Positions 1 through 4,644 of a stretch of DNA of 6,438 nucleotides are shown piece after piece. The notes beneath the pieces were generated by a model that made no database searches, was not told the DNA's origin, and was given only the letters and a program-made list of their open reading frames with translations. Location: the NCBI GenBank assembly GCA_017964325.1, contig JAGCSE010000240.1, forward strand, positions 1-6,438, given 5' to 3'. Origin of the DNA: Victivallales bacterium (GTDB lineage Bacteria > Verrucomicrobiota > Lentisphaeria > Oligosphaerales > Oligosphaeraceae). Position 1 is the first letter of the stretch, and each line of letters starts with the position of its first letter. A program made the translations under genes and the position numbers.

Positions 1-12
1 CTCTAGAACCTC

Positions 13-1008
13 TTATTTCAAAATCGCGTCAATCGCGGACAGTTCCTCTGCGGAGAATTCACGCTTCTCCAGCCCGGCCACGACATCCAAAATCTGCTCC
101 GGGCGGCTTGCGCCAATCAGAGCGGACGTGATGCCACGTATTTGCAGAATCCATGCAATCGCCATCTGCGCCAATGTCTGGCCGCGTTTGGAGGCGATTG
201 CATCCAGACCGCGAATCCGCATCAGCAGTTCAGGCGTGATGGACGAACTCTTCAGGAAACGCTCCTTGCTGGCGCGGGAATCGGTGGGAATACCGTTGAG
301 ATAGCGGTTCGTCAGCAAGCCTTGCGCCAACGGTGAAAACACGATGCCGCCGATCCCTTCGTCCGCCAGATAGTTGAACAAACCATTTCGTTCATGCGTG
401 CGGTCCAGCATGTTGAAGCGCATCTGCTGGATGACGAACGGCGTCTTGTTCGCCCGCAAAACCTCCACGGCGGCTTTCGTTGCTTCCGGACCGTAATTTG
501 AAATTCCGACGTATAACGCGCGGCCGCTGCGGACGATATGATCCAACGCGAGCATCGACTCTTCAATCGGCGTCTCTGGATCGGGCCGATGGTGGTAGAA
601 GATATCGACATAGTCCAGTCCCATCCGCTTCAGACTCTGGTCGCAACTGGCGATCAGATACTTGCGCGAACCATGATCGCCATAAGGACCAGGCCACATG
701 CCGTATCCGGCCTTCGTCGAAATGATCATTTCATCGCGATACGGCGCCATCGACTCCTTCATGATCTGCCCAAACGTGATTTCCGCGCTGCCGGGCTCCG
801 GCCCGTAGTTGTTCGCCAGATCGAAATGCGTAATTCCCGCGTCAAACGCCGTTTCCACCATCCGTCGGGCGGTGACGTAGCAATCCGTGTTGCCGAAATT
901 GTGCCAAAGCCCAAGTGAAACCAACGGCAGCTTCAAACCACTTTTTCCGCACGGATTATAGACCATTTTCGAATAGCGCTCCGACGAAGCGGCATAGACA
1001 TGACCCAT
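13..1008 (-). CDS. gpr: Aldo/keto reductase, YghZ/Gpr type (L-glyceraldehyde 3-phosphate reductase-like)
   Basis: This is a cytosolic NADPH-dependent aldo/keto reductase of 331 residues. It aligns almost end to end, as recalled, with E. coli YghZ/Gpr (about 346 aa), which reduces L-glyceraldehyde 3-phosphate and contributes to methylglyoxal detoxification. Shared blocks include SLGLWHNFG (31-39), HFDLANNYGPEPGSAE (61-76), STKAGYGMWPGPYG (97-110), SLKRMGLDYVDIFYHHR (125-141), SPLAQGLLTNRYLNGIP (225-241) and the cofactor-binding end IGASRPEQI (298-306). The catalytic tetrad is visible as D63, Y68, K99 and H140, so the enzyme should be active. The C-terminus lacks roughly the last 10-15 residues of the E. 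coli protein. The ATG at 1008 is chosen because AAGGAG lies 7 bases upstream and homology begins just after it; the frame stays open to 1167, but that extension looks non-coding. The gene is divergent from the DUF4838 gene. The family is clear; the in vivo substrate is inferred. Confidence 0.95.
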   Translation of the reverse strand: MGHVYAASSERYSKMVYNPCGKSGLKLPLVSLGLWHNFGNTDCYVTARRMVETAFDAGITHFDLANNYGPEPGSAEITFGQIMKESMAPYRDEMIISTKAGYGMWPGPYGDHGSRKYLIASCDQSLKRMGLDYVDIFYHHRPDPETPIEESMLALDHIVRSGRALYVGISNYGPEATKAAVEVLRANKTPFVIQQMRFNMLDRTHERNGLFNYLADEGIGGIVFSPLAQGLLTNRYLNGIPTDSRASKERFLKSSSITPELLMRIRGLDAIASKRGQTLAQMAIAWILQIRGITSALIGASRPEQILDVVAGLEKREFSAEELSAIDAILK

Positions 1009-1015
1009 CGTATGT

Positions 1016-1021
1016 CTCCTT
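1016..1021 (-). promoter_or_regulatory. Ribosome binding site of the aldo/keto reductase
   Basis: On the minus strand the sequence reads AAGGAG, then seven bases (acatacg), then ATG at 1008. This is a near-consensus Shine-Dalgarno site at good spacing. It decides the start against the longer open frame reaching 1167. It is also the only clear Shine-Dalgarno site in the window: the two plus-strand genes lack one. Confidence 0.85.
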
Positions 1022-1033
1022 TTTCTTTTGATT

Positions 1034-1062
1034 TTTATGGACTGGTTATGATTCAGAGCCAA
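1034..1062 (-). promoter_or_regulatory. Possible proximal promoter of the aldo/keto reductase
   Basis: On the minus strand TTGGCT (1062-1057) is followed after 17 bases by CATAAA (1039-1034). Each hexamer matches 4 of 6 sigma-70 consensus positions. Transcription would begin about 20 bases upstream of the reductase ATG, leaving room for the AAGGAG site. It is weaker in sequence than the distal TATAAT at 1117-1122 and may be chance in an AT-rich stretch. Confidence 0.3.
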
Positions 1063-1096
1063 TCCAACTAACCTGATAATTTTCCACGCCATTTTC

Positions 1097-1124
1097 TTGC
1101 CCTGTAAAGATTTGATATTATAAT
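1097..1124 (+). promoter_or_regulatory. Sigma-70-like promoter of the DUF4838-CDF unit
   Basis: TTGCCC (1097-1102), a 16-base spacer and an exact TATAAT (1119-1124) form the best plus-strand promoter upstream of the DUF4838 gene. The predicted transcript starts near 1131, giving a leader of about 80 bases. That leader opens almost at once with the 9-bp hairpin and T-run at 1132-1164. The start site is inferred from spacing only. Confidence 0.5.
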
Positions 1125-1145
1125 TTATATTCGGCAGTCGTGCAA
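1117..1145 (-). promoter_or_regulatory. Distal promoter candidate of the aldo/keto reductase, sharing its -10 with the opposite strand
   Basis: On the minus strand TTGCAC (1145-1140) lies 17 bases before an exact TATAAT (1122-1117). Spacing is ideal and the -10 is perfect, but the -35 matches only its TTG. The leader would be about 100 bases. The -10 overlaps the plus-strand TATAAT at 1119-1124, so one AT-rich block could serve both directions. The -35 falls inside the loop of the hairpin at 1132-1158, so anything binding that inverted repeat could block this promoter. Confidence 0.4.
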
Positions 1146-1164
1146 CCCGCGACTGCTGTTTTTT
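1132..1164 (+). terminator. Terminator-like hairpin in the leader of the DUF4838 gene
   Basis: Bases 1132-1140 (cggcagtcg) pair with 1150-1158 (cgactgctg) in a 9-bp stem with one G-U pair and a 9-base loop. Six T's follow at 1159-1164. This has the form of an intrinsic terminator on the plus strand; no T-run follows it on the minus strand. No plus-strand gene lies upstream for it to terminate, because the reductase is divergent. It sits between the predicted promoter and the DUF4838 start codon, 45 bases before the ATG. It could be an attenuator, a protein-binding inverted repeat, a 5' stabilising stem, or a block to antisense or divergent read-through. No competing antiterminator helix is obvious. 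Confidence 0.55.
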
Positions 1165-1209
1165 CAAGCATCACAATCCATTTTACCACAAGCATAGATT
1201 TTCATATAT

Positions 1210-3474
1210 ATGTATAAATATCTTCTTACAACCATGCTTTTAACCTCCGCCATCGTCCAAGCCGGCCTTCCCGTCATCCTCCCAGCCAATCCTTCACAAG
1301 TGGAAATAACTGCGGCCCATGAACTTGCATTTTACCTCCATAAAATCACAGGCAATGCGTATCCAGTCCTCAATGAACCTTCCACCGCGTCGTCAGCGGT
1401 TTTCATCGGCCAGACGAAGGCCTTCCAAAAAGCGTTTCCAGACATCGCTCTCGACAAACTGCCCGCCGACACCATCGTCCTCAAGTCCCTTGACGGCAGC
1501 CTCTATCTGGCCGGCCACCCGCAACGCGGCACGCTCTACGCCGTCTATACGTTTCTGGAAGATTTCTGCGGCGTTCGCTGGTGGACATCGACGGAGGAAA
1601 CCGTGCCGCACCGTCCCGCCATCACCATTCCGGAGAAACTCGACATCATCTATTCGCCGCCGCTCGTCTGCCGCGAAACTTTCTACAAAGACGCGTTTTC
1701 GGACATCTTCTCCGCCAAATTGAAAAACAACGGCCATTTCGCCGTCACGTCGCCTGCGTACGGTGGACATTCGTCCATCATCGGCTGGTGCCACACATTC
1801 GCGCAGTTCATTCCCGTCGAAAAATACTATAAGGACCATCCAGACTGGTTTGCGTTGGTTGACGGCAAACGGCAAGGCGGCAAACTGGACTACCAGCTCT
1901 GCCTGACCAACGAAGACATGACGAAGGAATTCATCCGCATCTGCCTGGAGAAGATCAAGGAAAAGCCCACGGCCGGAATGATTTCCGTTTCTCAAAATGA
2001 CGCATTCCAACCTAAGCCGTGCCAATGCCCCGCCTGCACGAAACTCGTGGAGGAAAATGGCGCGCAGTCCGGCCCGCTGATCCATTTCGTCAACAAAATC
2101 GCCGAAGCGATTGAAAAGGAATATCCAGACTTTCTGGTCGAAACGCTTGCCTACCAATATACGATGCAGCCGCCGAAGAAAATCCGCCCGCGCCGCAACG
2201 TCGTCATCCGCCTCTGCACGGGGCTCAACGCCGTCCAGACGATCGAAAACGGAAAGGACAACCAAGGCTTCAAACGGTTGCTGGAATCATGGAGCGCCAT
2301 CGCCCCGAAGCTCTACGTCTGGCACTACATCGCCAATTTCCATAATTATATGATCCCTTATCCGGACTACTTGCATTTCGCGGACGACATCCGTCTGTTC
2401 GTGAAGAACCACGCCGTCGGCTTGTTCGAACAAGGCGATTCCGGCTGCACGGTCGGCGATTTCGTGGCGGCTCGCGCATGGATTATTTCGCATCTGCTTT
2501 GGAATCCGCAACTTGACGAAAAAGCCCTGATGAACGAATTCTTCACAGGCTACTACGGCGCGGCGGCGGACGCCCTGCTCCGCTACTGGCGGTTGACCGT
2601 TGACGCCGTCGTGAAAGCAGGCGTCCACCTGCATGTAGGCGGCGACATCCCGCCCGGCTGGATGACGGATGACGTCCTCCGCGACTGCATGAAGCTGTTC
2701 GACGAAGCGGAAGCCGCCGTCTCTAACCAGCCGGAGTATCTCTCCCGCGTCCGCAAGGCGCGTCTTGGCATAGACTTGTGCGCCATCAAACGCCACATCG
2801 CCAGCATCCGTCTCGTCCGTTTCCAGAACTCCAAGCCGGAAGACGTCTTCCTCCTGCCGGACGCTGAAAAACGCGTGGAGGATTTTATCGAATCGACAAA
2901 AGACGCGGGAAACATTTGCGAAGGCGGCGCCTTCGGCGACTACGCCGTCAACCTCCGCAAACAACTGAAAATCGAAGCGCCGTCCGACACGCTGGAACTC
3001 TGCGCCGACCTGCCAAGCGGCAAATGGGACTCCTTCCAGGAGAACCGTTTCCGTCTCATCAGGCCCGGCGAATGGGTCGATGTCATTGATGATCCTGCCG
3101 CCTCCAACGGCAAGGCCGCCTCCATGCCGGGCGACAGTCCGCAATGGGCTGTGCAAGTCCCTATGGGCGGCTATCCCAACAACTTGCCGTGGGTCGTCTA
3201 TTATTCCGTCCGCTGCGATGCGGATGCTACAGACGGCACCGCCTTCACCTGCGGACTCCACAACAACGGCACGGGCGGCGACCATTTCATCACCCACCAT
3301 GCCGTGTCCGAATGCAGCGGCAAAACATACAAGCTCTTCAAATCCAATCCTGTAAGCATTCCCGAAGACGGCTACCTCTGGTTCTGCCCGCCTGCCCGCC
3401 CGAAATCGCAGGTCAAAAACGTCTATATCGATCGCGTGTTCATCATCCAAGAAAACATGCCGCAACAACATTAA
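1210..3474 (+). CDS. Secreted DUF4838-family, glycosidase-like protein
   Basis: This 754-residue protein has a signal peptide of about 18 residues (hydrophobic stretch, then IVQA before GLPVIL), so it is exported to the periplasm or beyond. Residues 21-142 resemble the non-catalytic N-terminal domain of GH67/GH20-type enzymes (VEITAAHELAFYLHKITG, VFIGQ, GTLYAVYTFLEDFCGVRWW). Residues about 150-455 are DUF4838, a presumed TIM-barrel-like domain: SVSQNDAF (259-266), CQCPAC (271-276), YVWHYIANFHNYMIPYPD (369-386), GLFEQGDSG (404-412) and AWIISHLLWNPQLDEKAL (423-440). A helical stretch follows, then a probable beta-sandwich domain (about 595-748). D264 and E408 lie in conserved blocks and are candidate catalytic or ligand residues; this is a guess. 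Family members are presumed to act on glycans, but I know of no proven substrate. The start has no Shine-Dalgarno site and is chosen because it gives a complete signal peptide. The CDF gene follows after 21 bases. Confidence 0.9.
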   Translation: MYKYLLTTMLLTSAIVQAGLPVILPANPSQVEITAAHELAFYLHKITGNAYPVLNEPSTASSAVFIGQTKAFQKAFPDIALDKLPADTIVLKSLDGSLYLAGHPQRGTLYAVYTFLEDFCGVRWWTSTEETVPHRPAITIPEKLDIIYSPPLVCRETFYKDAFSDIFSAKLKNNGHFAVTSPAYGGHSSIIGWCHTFAQFIPVEKYYKDHPDWFALVDGKRQGGKLDYQLCLTNEDMTKEFIRICLEKIKEKPTAGMISVSQNDAFQPKPCQCPACTKLVEENGAQSGPLIHFVNKIAEAIEKEYPDFLVETLAYQYTMQPPKKIRPRRNVVIRLCTGLNAVQTIENGKDNQGFKRLLESWSAIAPKLYVWHYIANFHNYMIPYPDYLHFADDIRLFVKNHAVGLFEQGDSGCTVGDFVAARAWIISHLLWNPQLDEKALMNEFFTGYYGAAADALLRYWRLTVDAVVKAGVHLHVGGDIPPGWMTDDVLRDCMKLFDEAEAAVSNQPEYLSRVRKARLGIDLCAIKRHIASIRLVRFQNSKPEDVFLLPDAEKRVEDFIESTKDAGNICEGGAFGDYAVNLRKQLKIEAPSDTLELCADLPSGKWDSFQENRFRLIRPGEWVDVIDDPAASNGKAASMPGDSPQWAVQVPMGGYPNNLPWVVYYSVRCDADATDGTAFTCGLHNNGTGGDHFITHHAVSECSGKTYKLFKSNPVSIPEDGYLWFCPPARPKSQVKNVYIDRVFIIQENMPQQH

Positions 3475-3495
3475 TTTCTTTCCAAATAATGCCTT

Positions 3496-4605
3496 ATGAA
3501 TCCCATACGAAAAATCACCCTCTGGGGGATGCTCGTCAACATCCTGCTCACCGCCTGTAAATTCATCATCGGTTTTCTCGCACACAGCCAGGCCTGTATC
3601 GCCGATGGCGTCCACAGCCTGTCCGATTTCACGACGGATATCGCCGTGCTCGTCGGCGTCCGCTTCTGGTCCGCCCCCGCGGACAGCGACCATCCCCACG
3701 GCCATCAGCGGATTGAAGCCCTCATCACGCTTTTCATCGGCGTCCTCCTCTGCGTCACGGCGTTGAGCATGGCCATCAATTCCATCAAAAGCATCGGACA
3801 CAACAACGGCACCGTTCCAGGCTGGCCCGTTTTCGCCGTGGCTCTGGCCTCCATCATTTCGAAGGAAATCCTCTACCACTGCACGGTGGCGGTCGGCAAC
3901 GCCTGCCATTCGTCCGCCCTCGTCGCAAGTGCCTGGCATCAACGATCTGACGCTATTTCATCCATACCAGTCGCCATCGTTGCCGTCGCGGGGCATTTCT
4001 GGCCGCACGTCACGTATCTGGACGCCGTCGCAACCGTTCTTGTCGCGTCCATGCTGTTGAAAACCGCCTGGAGCATCGTATGGCCCTGCCTGAAGGAACT
4101 TTCCGATGAAGGCGTCACGCCGTCCGAACTGGAAGCCATGCGCCGCATCGCCGCCTCCATACCGGGCATCGAAGACGTCCATGAACTGCGTACACGCCGT
4201 CTCGGACACGGCATCCTGCTGGATATGCACGTTTTAGTGGACAGAAACATGTCCGTCGAAGAAGGCCATCGACTCTGTGAAGAGGCGGCAACGGCCATCC
4301 GCCACAAGATGCCTGTCGTTTTGGACGTGCTCACCCATCTGGAACCGATGAATTCAGTTGATCTAGAAGCCGCCATCGAAACCATCGCCCGCGCCGTAAA
4401 CGGCGTGAAGGACATCCACAATGTCCGCGTCCGCAGCGTCTTAAGCGGATTTGACGTTGATCTGCACGTTCTCGTGGAACCGACGTTGTCCGTAGCGGAA
4501 GGCCACTCCATCTGCAACGATGTCCGAGACGCCGTCCTGAAAAGCGATCTGAAGGTCGTCGCCGTCCTCACCCATCTGGAGCCGTTCTATCCCAAAAGCG
4601 AATAA
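3496..4605 (+). CDS. Cation diffusion facilitator (CDF) metal transporter with two C-terminal domains
   Basis: This inner-membrane metal/proton antiporter has 369 residues, against about 300 in typical bacterial CDF proteins. Residues 9-196 form six probable membrane helices. The metal site is seen as H40 and D44 in helix 2 (ADGVHSLSD) and H148 and D152 in helix 5 (AWHQRSD). This HxxxD/HxxxD set fits zinc or a similar divalent metal better than the DxxxD set of manganese exporters. The 2-3 loop carries DHPHGHQR (65-72). The extra length comes from a second copy of the cytoplasmic dimerisation domain: residues 222-284 and 301-363 align without gaps. Both copies keep all four histidines expected from YiiP (H229/H308, H245/H324, H258/H337, H281/H360). 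The likely role is metal export. The start lacks a Shine-Dalgarno site but fits the family N-terminus. It lies 21 bases after the DUF4838 stop, with no terminator between, so co-transcription is likely. Confidence 0.94.
   Translation: MNPIRKITLWGMLVNILLTACKFIIGFLAHSQACIADGVHSLSDFTTDIAVLVGVRFWSAPADSDHPHGHQRIEALITLFIGVLLCVTALSMAINSIKSIGHNNGTVPGWPVFAVALASIISKEILYHCTVAVGNACHSSALVASAWHQRSDAISSIPVAIVAVAGHFWPHVTYLDAVATVLVASMLLKTAWSIVWPCLKELSDEGVTPSELEAMRRIAASIPGIEDVHELRTRRLGHGILLDMHVLVDRNMSVEEGHRLCEEAATAIRHKMPVVLDVLTHLEPMNSVDLEAAIETIARAVNGVKDIHNVRVRSVLSGFDVDLHVLVEPTLSVAEGHSICNDVRDAVLKSDLKVVAVLTHLEPFYPKSE
4159..4584 (+). repeat. Tandem duplication of the CDF C-terminal domain
   Basis: Bases 4159-4347 and 4396-4584 encode two 63-residue units that align without gaps, with about 26 identical positions by hand count. 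Each unit ends in VLTHLEP. The DNA ends are also close: 4327-4347 and 4564-4584 agree at 19 of 21 bases. A 48-base linker (16 residues, including EAAIETIARA) joins the units. Confidence 0.9.
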
Positions 4606-4617
4606 ACGGCATGAATA

Positions 4618-4643
4618 GACGGTCACGCTCCGTCGTGATCGTC
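4618..4643 (+). terminator. Hairpin at the convergent CDF / histidine kinase junction
   Basis: gacggtcacg (4618-4627) pairs with cgtgatcgtc (4634-4643): a 10-bp stem with one G-U pair and a 6-base loop. It begins 12 bases after the CDF stop and ends one base from the kinase stop. In the plus-strand RNA all ten positions pair; in the minus-strand RNA the G-U position becomes a C-A mismatch, so it suits the CDF transcript better. No T-run follows in either direction, so it is not a classic intrinsic terminator. It may be an RNA-end-stabilising stem or a weak or factor-assisted terminator. Confidence 0.5.
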
Positions 4644-4644
4644 A

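Noticed and set aside
1..12. Sequence downstream of the reductase stop
   Set aside because: Only 12 bases are available; neither a terminator nor a neighbouring gene can be judged.
1009..1167. 53-codon upstream extension of the aldo/keto reductase
   Set aside because: The extension is AT-rich, Lys/Arg-rich and has no counterpart in YghZ. It would run over the AAGGAG site and both candidate promoters; the ATG at 1008 fits far better.
1393..2265. Minus-strand open frame (290 codons) opposite the DUF4838 gene
   Set aside because: It lies wholly within a conserved coding region on the other strand, has no Shine-Dalgarno site that I can see and shows no familiar motif.
3475..3495. A separate promoter for the CDF gene in the 21-base gap
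   Set aside because: The gap is too short and contains no -10/-35 pair; an internal promoter within the DUF4838 gene cannot be excluded but none was recognised.
2287..3942. Long minus-strand open frame (551 codons) opposite the DUF4838 and CDF genes
   Set aside because: It spans two well-supported plus-strand genes and the gap between them. Its translation is rich in D, G, A, V and R with no recognisable domain, as expected opposite GC-biased codons.
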